From an uncultured Oscillospiraceae bacterium (lineage in GTDB: Bacteria; Bacillota; Clostridia; Oscillospirales; Ruminococcaceae), in the NCBI GenBank assembly GCA_900542145.1, contig UQMF01000002.1, positions 62,001 to 126,000 of the forward strand: DNA of 64,000 nucleotides. The letters are read 5' to 3'. This document shows positions 7,009-15,177 of the stretch, in pieces. Both the position numbers and the translations under genes were made by a program. A model generated the notes under the pieces. It did no database searches and was not told where the DNA came from. It was given only the letters and a program-made list of their open reading frames with translations. Position 1 is the stretch's first letter. The number at the start of each line of letters is the position of its first letter.

Positions 7009-8012
7009 GCGTTCCTCCTGTTTCCGCGGTAGGGTTTCTTGTCCTGCTCCTGCTTGTTCGCCTGGTTGTAGTTGTCGTATGCCCGGACGATATCCTGCAC
7101 CAGTCTGTGGCGCACTACGTCCTTTTCGGTGAAGCGGTTCTGTGCGATGTCGTCAATATTCCTGAGCACCCGGAGCGCCTCTATAAGTCCGGATTTTGAG
7201 GTTTCCGGCAGGTCTATCTGCGTGATATCGCCGGTGATCACCATCTTGCTGTTAAATCCCAGACGGGTAAGGAACATCTTCATCTGTTCACGGGTGGTGT
7301 TCTGCGCTTCGTCAAGGATTATGAAGCTGTCGTCGAGAGTACGGCCGCGCATGTAGGCAAGCGGCGCCACCTCGATAACTCCACGCTCCTGGAGCTTTGC
7401 GAAAGCCTCCTGCCCGAACATCTCGAACAGCGCGTCGTAGAGCGGACGCAGGTAGGGGTCCACCTTGTTCTGGAGGTCGCCGGGGAGGAATCCCAGCTTC
7501 TCGCCGGCTTCCACCGCCGGACGTGTGAGGATTATGCGCTGTACCTCATGTGCCTTGAACGCGCTGACCGCCAGCGCCACCGCTAGGTAGGTCTTACCGG
7601 TTCCGGCAGGGCCTACGCCGAAGGTGATGGTGTTCTTGCGTATCATCTCGCAGTATTTCTTCTGACCGAGAGTTTTCGGGCGGATAGGCTTTCCGGCGTA
7701 GCTTACGCACACGCAGTCCGACGAGATGGTGTCCGCCTCTCCCTCGGAACCTTCGTTCACCAGGGAAATGACGTAACGCACGTTCTGTTCGTTTATCGGG
7801 TCGCCTTTGTGGAACATTCTGGACAGCGATTCCAGACAGCGTTTTGCGGAATCCACCGCTTTTTCGTCCGCGCCGGAGATCTTCACATCGCTGCCGCGGC
7901 TGAATATCGTAACGCCGAACGCTTTCTGTATCGTATTCACGTTGCAGTCAAGATCGCCGAACAGCGCGTGGGTCTGTTCAAGGCTGTCCATTGTGAGTGA
8001 TTCTTCTGACAT
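7005..8012 (-). CDS. phoH: PhoH-like ATPase
   Basis: A 335-residue cytoplasmic P-loop ATPase of the PhoH family, thought to act in RNA metabolism together with YbeY. A short N-terminal KH-like region precedes the ATPase. Walker A is GPAGTGKTYLAV and Walker B is FIILDEAQN. The C-terminus is Arg/Lys-rich. It starts 35 bp after the amidohydrolase gene and overlaps ybeY by 4 bp. Confidence 0.95.
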   Translation of the reverse strand: MSEESLTMDSLEQTHALFGDLDCNVNTIQKAFGVTIFSRGSDVKISGADEKAVDSAKRCLESLSRMFHKGDPINEQNVRYVISLVNEGSEGEADTISSDCVCVSYAGKPIRPKTLGQKKYCEMIRKNTITFGVGPAGTGKTYLAVALAVSAFKAHEVQRIILTRPAVEAGEKLGFLPGDLQNKVDPYLRPLYDALFEMFGQEAFAKLQERGVIEVAPLAYMRGRTLDDSFIILDEAQNTTREQMKMFLTRLGFNSKMVITGDITQIDLPETSKSGLIEALRVLRNIDDIAQNRFTEKDVVRHRLVQDIVRAYDNYNQANKQEQDKKPYRGNRRNA

Positions 8013-8047
8013 AATGAACCTTTCTTTGTTGATCGTTTTTTACTGAG

Positions 8048-8827
8048 TTAGCCGAGCAGCCGCAGCACGTTACGGGAGAGGATATCTTCCTGCTCCTCCG
8101 CCGTCAGCGGAAGTCTGCGGAAGCGCTCCAGTTCCTCAACAGCGCTCCACATCGGGTAGTCAGTCCCGAAGAAAACGCGTTTCGTCCCGAGCTTGCGGAT
8201 AAGCTCCGCAGCGTGCTCCGGAGTCATTGCGTACAGGCTGCTGGAGAGGTCGGCGTAGATAACTCCGCCGGAAAAAAGCTCGGCGGCTTCGTCCCATTTG
8301 GTCCAGCCGGCAAGGTGCGCGCCGATGATGGTAAGCTTCGGGAAGCGTTTCATCACGTTATACAGCCGCCGGGGGTGGGAAAAGTCGTAGCGGTCGTCGC
8401 CACAGTGGAAAAGTATCGGCAGCCGCCCCTCCGCCGCCTCGTAAATCGGGAATGCTTTCGGGTCGTCGATGTTGAATTTCTGGAAGTCCGAGTGCAGCTT
8501 GATTCCCTTCAGCCCCAGGGAAATAATGCGCTCAGTTTCTCCGGCGATGTCGGGAAAATCCGGGTGGAGCGCGCCGAAGCCGATGAATTTGTCCGGGTGG
8601 AGCCGTACCTGCTCCGCGATGAAGCTGTTGATATTGTGGACCTGCTCCGGCACAGTCGCCACGGACTGCACCACAGCCATGTCGATGCCGGCTTCCTCGT
8701 TGATTTTGAGCAGGGAATCCACCGTGCCGTCAAAGCGTACTTTCAAATTGTAGAAGCTGCTTATTCCGTCTGCCGCCCTTGCGGCAACCTTATCTGGAAA
8801 TATATGTGCATGTGCATCGATTATCAT
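8048..8827 (-). CDS. Metal-dependent amidohydrolase
   Basis: A 259-residue TIM-barrel hydrolase of the amidohydrolase-2 (ACMSD-like) group. The N-terminal metal motif IIDAHAHIFPDK, an internal LFHCGDD and a C-terminal GTDYPMW are the expected metal and catalytic positions. The substrate is unknown. Start choice: GGAG lies 7 bp before the ATG at 8827 but only 1 bp before the in-frame ATG two codons earlier, so the shorter form is preferred. It is the first gene of the phoH-ybeY-dgkA operon, behind the promoter at 8852-8880. Confidence 0.82.
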   Translation of the reverse strand: MIIDAHAHIFPDKVAARAADGISSFYNLKVRFDGTVDSLLKINEEAGIDMAVVQSVATVPEQVHNINSFIAEQVRLHPDKFIGFGALHPDFPDIAGETERIISLGLKGIKLHSDFQKFNIDDPKAFPIYEAAEGRLPILFHCGDDRYDFSHPRRLYNVMKRFPKLTIIGAHLAGWTKWDEAAELFSGGVIYADLSSSLYAMTPEHAAELIRKLGTKRVFFGTDYPMWSAVEELERFRRLPLTAEEQEDILSRNVLRLLG

Positions 8828-8851
8828 TTTCATTCTCCTTTGACATAATGT

Positions 8852-8880
8852 ATTATATCACTAAATCGCGGTTTTGTCCA
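8852..8880 (-). promoter_or_regulatory. Promoter of the amidohydrolase-phoH operon
   Basis: On the minus strand, TGGACA (8875-8880) and TATAAT (8852-8857) with a 17-bp spacer and an extended -10 (TGATATAAT). Confidence 0.8.
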
Positions 8881-8978
8881 TAGGGGCGTATGCTTTCCGT
8901 GGAAAAAGATTGATCGGCTGTTGTGTTTGCACACAATTATTTCAATTCAAATAGTCATTATCATGAAAACATATATAG

Positions 8979-9208
8979 GGCAACACCGCACAATTAACGG
9001 CTAACGCCTTTGCCGCACGCTTGCTTGCATCTTTCTAGTTTGGCGCAAAGAATCACATGATTGTTCAACGGATATGTTCTGTGTTGCGCCAAACTTGCAT
9101 CTTGCACAATTCGTCCTAGCAAGGCGACAGCCTTGCGTCGTCCTCATTTTACAATCTGACGAAAAATCTGATGGCGCAATCGCACGACAATAATTATGCG
9201 GTATTGCC
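8979..9208. mobile_element. 230-bp MITE, second family
   Basis: Terminal inverted repeats are GGCAACACCGCACAATTA at the left and TAATTATGCGGTATTGCC at the right (16 of 18 pairs). The element is flanked by ATAG at 8975-8978 and 9209-9212, a 4-bp target duplication. Inside is a longer dyad, AGTTTGGCGCAA...TTGCGCCAAACT. It has no coding capacity and shares no sequence with the 159-bp element. It fills most of the 450-bp gap between the amidohydrolase promoter and the small ORF at 9281. Confidence 0.8.
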
Positions 9209-9280
9209 ATAGACATATCAAAGCGATTCTGTTACAACTAAGAGTGGATTATAGCGTTTTATAGAAAAGGTGGCGTTATC

Positions 9281-9493
9281 ATGTCTAAATTCAAAATACT
9301 GGTCAATTGCAGAAACGACCAGAAACTCCAGAATGTCCTGACCAACATGGACGGAATCTGCGACTGTATCAGCACTTCTGGATTCGCCGAGGATATCATG
9401 ATGCATAGACAATTGAATCGCCTTAAATACTTCCCACAGGAACCGCTGTGGGAAGTATTGCTTCGTGTGTTGCTAAAGGACCAGGTATACTGA
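9281..9493 (+). CDS. Hypothetical protein, probably truncated
   Basis: A possible 70-residue protein with an AGGTGG site before the ATG. The first ~40 residues (MSKFKILVNCRNDQ...) look like the first strand of a receiver or CpaE-like domain. The rest is coded by a perfect 13-bp inverted repeat at 9427-9458 and does not look like a natural domain continuation. I read it as a gene start cut by a rearrangement next to the MITE. No function can be assigned. Confidence 0.3.
   Translation: MSKFKILVNCRNDQKLQNVLTNMDGICDCISTSGFAEDIMMHRQLNRLKYFPQEPLWEVLLRVLLKDQVY
9427..9458. repeat. Perfect 13-bp inverted repeat
   Basis: ATACTTCCCACAG and CTGTGGGAAGTAT are separated by a 6-nt loop GAACCG. No T-run follows on the plus strand, so it is not a classic terminator; it lies inside the truncated ORF. 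Confidence 0.75.
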
Positions 9494-9575
9494 GGCGGAG
9501 CAGTGAGTATTCTTATTCCAGTGGGAAAGTTGAAAATATTTATGCATTCGGACAATACGCTGATGTCGGATTTTC

Positions 9576-9604
9576 TTGACTTGAGCCGGAGTTTGTGATA
9601 TAAT
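9576..9604 (+). promoter_or_regulatory. Promoter of feoAB
   Basis: TTGACT (9576-9581) and TATAAT (9599-9604) with a 17-bp spacer and an extended -10 (TGATATAAT), giving a ~100-nt leader before feoAB. No Fur-type box was obvious to me. Confidence 0.82.
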
Positions 9605-9709
9605 TGATTTGATTCAAAAATCAAAGTTAGCTGATTCTAACAATCGGCGCAGACCAGGCAAAATACAGGTCCGCGCTGAGAATATAAAAGGCTCCTGGAG
9701 GACACACCT

Positions 9710-12094
9710 ATGACCATGGACGAATTAAAGCCGGGACAAAGCGCGTATATAAGCTCCGTCGGCGGAACCGGCGCGCTCAGGCACCACCTTCTCGATATGG
9801 GATTGACTCCCCAGACGGAAATAACGCTGCAAAAAGTTGCCCCGATGGGGGACCCGGTGCAGTTTCAGCTGAGGGGATATGAGCTGACTCTCCGCCTGGA
9901 GGAGGCAAGGAAAGTAACCGTCGAGCAGATACATACCAAGCCTGTAAAGGCGTCTGTAGTCGGCGCCCGGCGCAGCAGCACTCCGCACCCGGGAGTCGGC
10001 GAGCTGGTGAAATCCGGCGGATATCACACGGTGCATGACGGAGTCGCGCTTCCGAAAGGGGCTCCGCTCACCTTCGCGCTTGCCGGGAACCAGAACTGCG
10101 GAAAGACCACGCTGTTCAATCAGCTGACCGGCTCCAACCAGCATGTCGGGAATTTCCCCGGCGTGACCGTGGACAGAAAGGACGGCACGATTCGCAGCCA
10201 CCCGGAGGCGACAGTGACCGACCTGCCGGGAATATATTCCCTCTCTCCATATTCCAGCGAGGAGATAGTCACCCGGGATTTCCTGATAAACACTCACCCG
10301 AGCGGAATAATCAACATCGTGGACGCATCGAACATCGAGAGGAATCTCTACCTCACAATGCAGCTTATGGAACTTGGGATCCCGATGGTGCTGGCGCTGA
10401 ACATGATGGACGAGGTGAGGGCGAACGGCGGTTCGATTCTTGTCAACGAGCTTGAGGAGATCCTGGGAATACCTGTAGTCCCGGTGTCCGCCTCCAGGAA
10501 TGAGGGAATCGACGAGCTGATAGACCACGCGATACATGTGGCGAGGTACAGGGAGATACCCGTGCGCATGGATTTCTGTCCCGAAAGCAGGGATTCCAAG
10601 GATAAGGTCGGAGCTGTCCACCGCTGTATTCATGCGGCGTCGCTTCTGCTTGCGCCGGATATACAGGCGGCAGGGCTTCCGGTGCGCTTTTCCACGACGA
10701 AGCTTGTGGAGAATGACGCGCTGATAGAGGAAAAGGTGAGAATACCCGAGGAGAAGAAGCAGGCGTTCGACCAGCTGGTGAATATTATGGAGCAGGAAAC
10801 CGGAATGGACCGCGAAGCCGCGCTTGCCAACATGCGGTTCACATTCCTGGAGAACCTCTGCCTTAAAACGGTGGTGCGCCCTCACGAAAGCCGCGAGCAC
10901 AAGCGCAGCATGCAGATAGACCGGCTGCTGACGGGAAAATACACGGCGATACCGTGCTTTATCGGGATCATGGCGATAGTGTTCGTGATGACGTTCAGCC
11001 TTATCGGCGCGTGGCTCTCTGACCTGATGGGAATGGGCGTGGATATTGTCATCGGGTGGATTTCCCAGGCGCTTCAGTATCTGGAGGTCAACCCTGTGGT
11101 CCAGTCGCTGGTGGTGGACGGAGTATGCGCCGGTGTAGGCAGCGTGCTGAGCTTCCTGCCGACGATAGTCACGCTGTTCTTCTTCCTGTCGATACTTGAG
11201 GACACCGGCTACATGGCGCGAGTTGCCTTTGTAATGGACCGTCCCCTGCGTAAGCTGGGGCTTTCCGGGCGCAGCTTTGTGCCCATGCTGGTGGGATTCG
11301 GCTGCTCCGTTCCTGCGATAATGGCAACGCGCACACTGTCCAGTGAGCGCGACAGAAAAATGACGATACTGCTGACTCCGTTCATGAGCTGCTCGGCTAA
11401 ACTGCCGATATACACCCTGATGATCGGCGCATTTTTCCCGGCGGAATACCGGGCGCTTGCGATGATTGGGCTTTATGTTTTCGGTATTCTGTGCGGAATG
11501 CTGTATGCGCTTCTGCTGAAGATCACGAAATTCCGCGGCGAGCCGGTGCCGTTTGTCATGGAGCTGCCGAATTACCGCCTGCCCAGCGCAAAGAGCGTGG
11601 GACAGCTCATCTGGGAGAAGGCGAAGGACTTTATCCAGAAGGCGTTCACGGTGATATTCGCGGCTTCCATCGTGGTGTGGATACTCCAGACGTTTGACGT
11701 GCGCTTCAACATCGTGGATTCCCCGGAGGACAGCCTGCTGGCGCTGCTCGGCGGACTTGTCGCCCCAATATTCGCTCCGCTGGGATTCGGCGACTGGCGC
11801 GCTTCCACGGCGCTGCTGACAGGGTTCACTGCAAAGGAGAGCGTGGTTTCCACTCTTACGCTGCTGCTGGGCGGAGATACTTCCCGTATCTCGACACTGT
11901 TCACTCCGTTTACCGCGGTGGTGTTCCTGGTGTTCGTGCTGCTTTACACTCCGTGCGTTGCCGCGATTGCCACGGTCAAGAGGGAGCTTGGCAGCGCCCG
12001 GGCTGCGGCGGCTACGGTGCTGATACAGTGCGCGATAGCCTGGGTGATGGCGTTCCTGGTGCACTGCGTCGGCGTACTTTTCGGACTAGCCTGA
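9710..12094 (+). CDS. feoB: Ferrous iron transporter FeoA-FeoB fusion
   Basis: A 794-residue Fe(II) uptake protein. Residues 1-75 are a FeoA/SH3-like domain. A short linker leads to the FeoB GTPase with G1 (GNQNCGKTTLFNQL), the switch region VGNFPGVTVDRK and G3 (DLPGIYSLSPYS). The C-terminal half is a polytopic membrane domain with Gate motifs, including the GCSVPAIMATRT segment. Feo genes are often separate; here FeoA is fused in front. Start: GGAGG lies 8 bp before the first ATG. A Cys-rich partner gene follows 11 bp downstream, as is common in anaerobes. Confidence 0.96.
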   Translation: MTMDELKPGQSAYISSVGGTGALRHHLLDMGLTPQTEITLQKVAPMGDPVQFQLRGYELTLRLEEARKVTVEQIHTKPVKASVVGARRSSTPHPGVGELVKSGGYHTVHDGVALPKGAPLTFALAGNQNCGKTTLFNQLTGSNQHVGNFPGVTVDRKDGTIRSHPEATVTDLPGIYSLSPYSSEEIVTRDFLINTHPSGIINIVDASNIERNLYLTMQLMELGIPMVLALNMMDEVRANGGSILVNELEEILGIPVVPVSASRNEGIDELIDHAIHVARYREIPVRMDFCPESRDSKDKVGAVHRCIHAASLLLAPDIQAAGLPVRFSTTKLVENDALIEEKVRIPEEKKQAFDQLVNIMEQETGMDREAALANMRFTFLENLCLKTVVRPHESREHKRSMQIDRLLTGKYTAIPCFIGIMAIVFVMTFSLIGAWLSDLMGMGVDIVIGWISQALQYLEVNPVVQSLVVDGVCAGVGSVLSFLPTIVTLFFFLSILEDTGYMARVAFVMDRPLRKLGLSGRSFVPMLVGFGCSVPAIMATRTLSSERDRKMTILLTPFMSCSAKLPIYTLMIGAFFPAEYRALAMIGLYVFGILCGMLYALLLKITKFRGEPVPFVMELPNYRLPSAKSVGQLIWEKAKDFIQKAFTVIFAASIVVWILQTFDVRFNIVDSPEDSLLALLGGLVAPIFAPLGFGDWRASTALLTGFTAKESVVSTLTLLLGGDTSRISTLFTPFTAVVFLVFVLLYTPCVAAIATVKRELGSARAAAATVLIQCAIAWVMAFLVHCVGVLFGLA

Positions 12095-12105
12095 AAGGAG
12101 CCTTT

Positions 12106-12267
12106 ATGAACTTTATCAGCATACTGCTTATACTGGCGGTCGCCGCCGGATTTGTCGCAGCAGTGCGGTACGCACGGCGGAAGGGGAATTGTTCTTGCGG
12201 AGGTAACTGCCCGGGGTGCGCGGCGAAATGCGGCAGGAAAAAGCATGACGTGACCGAGCAAAAATAA
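12106..12267 (+). CDS. FeoB-associated Cys-rich membrane protein
   Basis: A 53-residue protein with one N-terminal membrane helix (residues 3-20), a basic stretch and the Cys cluster CSCGGNCPGCAAKC. Such proteins commonly follow feoB in anaerobic Firmicutes and are thought to help with iron handling at the inner face of the transporter. The ATG follows AAAGGAG; the longer open frame in this region starts inside feoB and is rejected. Confidence 0.85.
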   Translation: MNFISILLILAVAAGFVAAVRYARRKGNCSCGGNCPGCAAKCGRKKHDVTEQK

Positions 12268-12270
12268 GAC

Positions 12271-12306
12271 AACTCCCGGACGGCACCGTGACCGCCCGGG
12301 AGTTTT
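12271..12306 (+). terminator. Terminator after the feo operon
   Basis: Arms AACTCCCGGACGG (12271-12283) and CCGCCCGGGAGTT (12292-12304) pair with one mismatch and end in TTTT. It also separates the feo operon from the convergent MATE remnant. Confidence 0.82.
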
Positions 12307-12317
12307 GCATACCCGTG

Positions 12318-12668
12318 TCAATTCTGAAAACGCTGTTTGCTGTGCGATATCCTTTTCCAGACCACGGTGCAGCTTATTCCCACCGCCGCGGAGGTGACCA
12401 CCCAGGTTATCGGGAACACGATGTACAGGCTTTCCAGGGTGCCGTAATTCCGGAATACCGTGAATACCCACACGATGCGGAAAATGCAGATGCCCAGGAT
12501 AGTTTCCACGGCCGGGATGGTGGAATAGCCCACTCCACGCAGTGCCGCCGGGATTTCGTAAAAAGAGCATATCTGCTCGAAAACCAGGATCAGCATAATC
12601 CTTTTGCAGGACATCTCGATTTCCTCCGGGACGGATGTGAATACCGCCAACGCCTGGTGGCAGAACAC
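12318..12668 (-). pseudogene. C-terminal remnant of a MATE efflux protein
   Basis: About 100 residues resemble the end of a MATE-family transporter: a segment AALRGVGYSTIPAVETILGI, typical of the last MATE repeat, and three hydrophobic helices. The rest of the transporter (normally ~450 residues) is missing; sequence between here and the sirtuin stop at 12816 shows no continuing frame. It is best read as a 5'-truncated pseudogene on the same strand as the sirtuin operon. Confidence 0.55.
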
Positions 12669-12815
12669 CGCGTCCTGGAGCGCCGTGGGGTACTCCCGTC
12701 CGTATTATTTTAGCGAATCAGCTGCGGTCGAATCCCCGGAGCGTGAGTCTGCCCCACCCTTTTTTCCCTGATGAGCCAAAGGTTCACGATAATGAAGTGC
12801 AGCCGCTGCTTTGCT

Positions 12816-13661
12816 TCACAAATTTGCAAACAAATCCGCAATATCAGCGTCAATGCAGACGGACCGGTCCTCAATTTCCTTCGGCGCGTAGGATTCGCCG
12901 AAATTCAGGCAGGCGTAAAATGCGTTCGGATTCTGGAAAGTCATTCTCCAGAACGGGAATTTGATGATTCCCGGAGTATTCATTCCAACGCCGAGTTCAA
13001 GGAATAATATGTGCTGTCCATCGTGAGAGCGCAGGTATTTTTCGTATCTCTGCGCCGCTTTATGCCAGCCGCTGTCCTCGACGAACTTGTCGTCCGCGCG
13101 CAGATTCATCGTCAGCGGCTTTCCGCAGCGCGGACATCTCGGGATAAGCTCGGTCGGAATTTTCATGTTTTCCTGTGAATCCATCATCGCAATTACGCTG
13201 TCCTCGTTGTCCCAGGTTTCCTTGCAGCATGGCTTGGAGCACTGAAACAGTCCGTAATCCCCCTGGGTGTAAAACAGCCGTTCCTTGTCAAATCCTGCTT
13301 TCTGAAACTGATGGTCAACATTCGTGGTTAGCACGAAATGATCCTTGTCCCTGATAAGCTGAAACAGCCGCTTGTATGTACCGTTATCAACGTCCATATA
13401 GCGGTTGATGTAGATGTATCTAGACCAGTACGCCCAGTATTCCTCAGGAGTATCAAACGGGTAGAATCCACCCTCGTACATATTCCGGAAGCCGTATTTG
13501 GCGATGAAATCTGAGAAGTATTTCTCGAACCGTTCACCGCTGTAAGTGAATCCAGCCGCCGTGGAAAGCCCTGCTCCAGCGCCGATTATTATTGAATCAG
13601 CGGAGTTTAGCTCGGTTTTCAGCCGTTCAATTTTCGCCGAGTATTTTTCTGTATATGTCAT
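12816..13661 (-). CDS. Class M sirtuin (SirTM), ADP-ribosyltransferase type
   Basis: A 281-residue SIR2-fold protein. The NAD-binding G27-AGAGLSTAAGF is present, but N114-V-D-H-QF replaces the usual QNIDxLH, and Gln133 (YTQGDYG) stands where deacetylating sirtuins have the catalytic His. Zinc ligands C141, C145/C146, C176 and C179 are present. These traits match class M sirtuins, reported to ADP-ribosylate proteins rather than deacylate them. The ATG at 13661 has GAGG upstream and overlaps the macrodomain gene by 35 bp; another ATG lies seven codons earlier. No GcvH-like or lipoate-ligase-like partner is present in this window. Confidence 0.85.
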   Translation of the reverse strand: MTYTEKYSAKIERLKTELNSADSIIIGAGAGLSTAAGFTYSGERFEKYFSDFIAKYGFRNMYEGGFYPFDTPEEYWAYWSRYIYINRYMDVDNGTYKRLFQLIRDKDHFVLTTNVDHQFQKAGFDKERLFYTQGDYGLFQCSKPCCKETWDNEDSVIAMMDSQENMKIPTELIPRCPRCGKPLTMNLRADDKFVEDSGWHKAAQRYEKYLRSHDGQHILFLELGVGMNTPGIIKFPFWRMTFQNPNAFYACLNFGESYAPKEIEDRSVCIDADIADLFANL

Positions 13662-14388
13662 AGTCCTCGCTTCCGAATACATTGAAAATCACCTTTATTC
13701 TGTGAGATTTCATAAAGTCCCGTACTGTCCGGACAGCGATTTCAGCCGCCTCCTGCTTCGGGAATCCGAACACCCCGGTTGAAATACAGCAGAATCCAAT
13801 GCTGTCGATTCCGTCCTGTACCGCAATTTCAAGGCATGACCGATAACAGCTTTCCAGCAGCCTGCAATGTTCCGAAGTCAGTTTTCCTTGTACGATAGGT
13901 CCAACCGTGTGGATTACATATTCACACGGCAGATTGTACGCCGGGGTAATTTTCGCCTGTCCTGCGGGTTCCGGGTATCCCTGTTTTTTCATTATTTCGG
14001 AGCAATTCAGCCGCAGACGAATTCCCGCAAAGGTGTGAATGCAGTTGTCGATACAGTTGTGGCAGGGCTGATAGCAGCCGGTCATTCCGCTGTTTGCGGC
14101 ATTTACTATTGCACCGCATTTCAGCGTGGTGATGTCGCCGCGCCATAGGTAAATATCGTCCTCAACCGGCGATAGATCCGCAATATCCGTGATACCCTTT
14201 TCGGCGGTTTTCTGACGGAGGTATTCGTCCTCTGCGGCGAGATATTCCGCTGAAATTTCATCGGCGGGACGGACGTTTACAAGGCTTCTGTAAATCCGGA
14301 ATTGCTCGTTTTCCGATGTTGGTATTCGTACTTTACTGTATTTCGGATTTTCATTCAGCAGGTATTTTATCAGCTTCTCGGCGGACAT
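13627..14388 (-). CDS. Zinc-type macrodomain ADP-ribose hydrolase
   Basis: A 253-residue protein with an N-terminal extension of ~75 residues followed by a macrodomain. The NAANSGMTGCYQPCHNCIDN segment (residues 97-116) followed by HTFAGIRLRL is the hallmark of zinc-containing macrodomains linked to class M sirtuins, which remove ADP-ribose placed by the partner enzyme. The ribose-binding GVFGFP loop is near the C-terminus. The gene starts 3 bp after the flavin/ferredoxin gene ends and overlaps the sirtuin gene, implying co-expression. Confidence 0.9.
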   Translation of the reverse strand: MSAEKLIKYLLNENPKYSKVRIPTSENEQFRIYRSLVNVRPADEISAEYLAAEDEYLRQKTAEKGITDIADLSPVEDDIYLWRGDITTLKCGAIVNAANSGMTGCYQPCHNCIDNCIHTFAGIRLRLNCSEIMKKQGYPEPAGQAKITPAYNLPCEYVIHTVGPIVQGKLTSEHCRLLESCYRSCLEIAVQDGIDSIGFCCISTGVFGFPKQEAAEIAVRTVRDFMKSHRIKVIFNVFGSEDYDIYRKILGEN

Positions 14389-14391
14389 TTC

Positions 14392-15009
14392 TCACAACCT
14401 TTCTATCGCTCCCACTGGACAATTTTCAAAGCAAGCGCCGCAGTGCAGGCAATTGTTCTTCCTTATATTATACGGCGTGGGAGCGCCTTTGTCAATGCAG
14501 TTCTGCGGACATACTGTCGTACATTTTCCGCAGCCTATGCAGTTGTCCGTAATGTGGTAGCCCTTACGTTCTGCGCTGCCGTTTCCAATTGTGTAGACCT
14601 CGCGGAAAATCGGATTTACGCCGAGGTTGAAATACTCAATGGAGGCGTCCTTTATTTCAAAGCAGATACCAATATTCCGTTTCTCACCGGGGTAGAGATT
14701 CGCGAGGTACGGCTGCTCGGCAAATATAGTGTCAATACACGTTTCCTGCCGTTCATCAGCGACAGGGAGCGCCTTTCCGGACAGCCGTATCATCTCCTTG
14801 AATTTCGTGTAGACAAGTATCTGCACGCGCCCGTCCGTGAGAAGTTCCTTTGCTACATTCTTACCCCTTGCGGTGAAGAAATACAGCGAATCCTCATCGT
14901 AATGCACCGCGCTTATGCAGCGTATCTGCGGAGCGCCGTGCTCGTCAACAGTGGCAACGTTCAGAACTCCTACAAGCTGCATTTTCTTTAAACAGGTCTT
15001 TGCGTCCAT
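14392..15009 (-). CDS. Flavin split-barrel protein with two [4Fe-4S] motifs
   Basis: A 205-residue redox protein. Residues 1-~130 look like a pyridoxamine-5'-phosphate-oxidase-type FMN-binding split barrel (MQLVGVLNVATVDEHGAPQ). The C-terminus has two complete ferredoxin motifs, CIGCGKCTTVCP and CLHCGACFENCP. It could pass electrons between the iron-sulfur centres and a flavin. It lies between a nitroreductase fragment (15 bp upstream) and the macrodomain gene (3 bp downstream). The electron partner is unknown; the radical SAM enzyme of the same gene string is one candidate, by position only. Confidence 0.82.
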   Translation of the reverse strand: MDAKTCLKKMQLVGVLNVATVDEHGAPQIRCISAVHYDEDSLYFFTARGKNVAKELLTDGRVQILVYTKFKEMIRLSGKALPVADERQETCIDTIFAEQPYLANLYPGEKRNIGICFEIKDASIEYFNLGVNPIFREVYTIGNGSAERKGYHITDNCIGCGKCTTVCPQNCIDKGAPTPYNIRKNNCLHCGACFENCPVGAIERL

Positions 15010-15024
15010 TATTAATACCTCACT

Positions 15025-15177
15025 CTATAATTCTGATTCTGCGACCATCATGCTGCGCTGACCGCCGCCGGCGTTTGGGGCGTAGTTCCCTGCTTCAAGA
15101 ATAAGCTCTAAGTCCTTGTGGCTTATCTGTTTATCGGTATATTTTCTGATGGAGTGACGCGCTTTGATTATATCCAT
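15025..15177 (-). pseudogene. Nitroreductase N-terminal fragment
   Basis: A 50-codon open frame, starting at ATG with a TAATG overlap with the radical SAM stop, reads MDIIKARHSIRKYTDKQ, followed by LELILEAGNYAPNAGGGQ. This is the FMN-binding N-terminus of the nitroreductase family. The frame stops after about 50 residues, whereas intact members have 160-200, and no continuation is seen. It is either a remnant of a deleted redox gene or a retained short peptide; its tight coupling to the upstream gene argues that it was once part of this operon. Confidence 0.6.

Noticed and set aside
9605..9709. Riboswitch in the feoAB leader
   Set aside because: I could not match the leader to a known riboswitch fold; only a covariance-model search could decide.
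9725..12064. 779-codon open frame antisense to feoAB
   Set aside because: It mirrors the FeoAB gene, has low-complexity His/Arg/Gln-rich translation and no ribosome-binding site; the FeoAB frame is fully supported by motifs.
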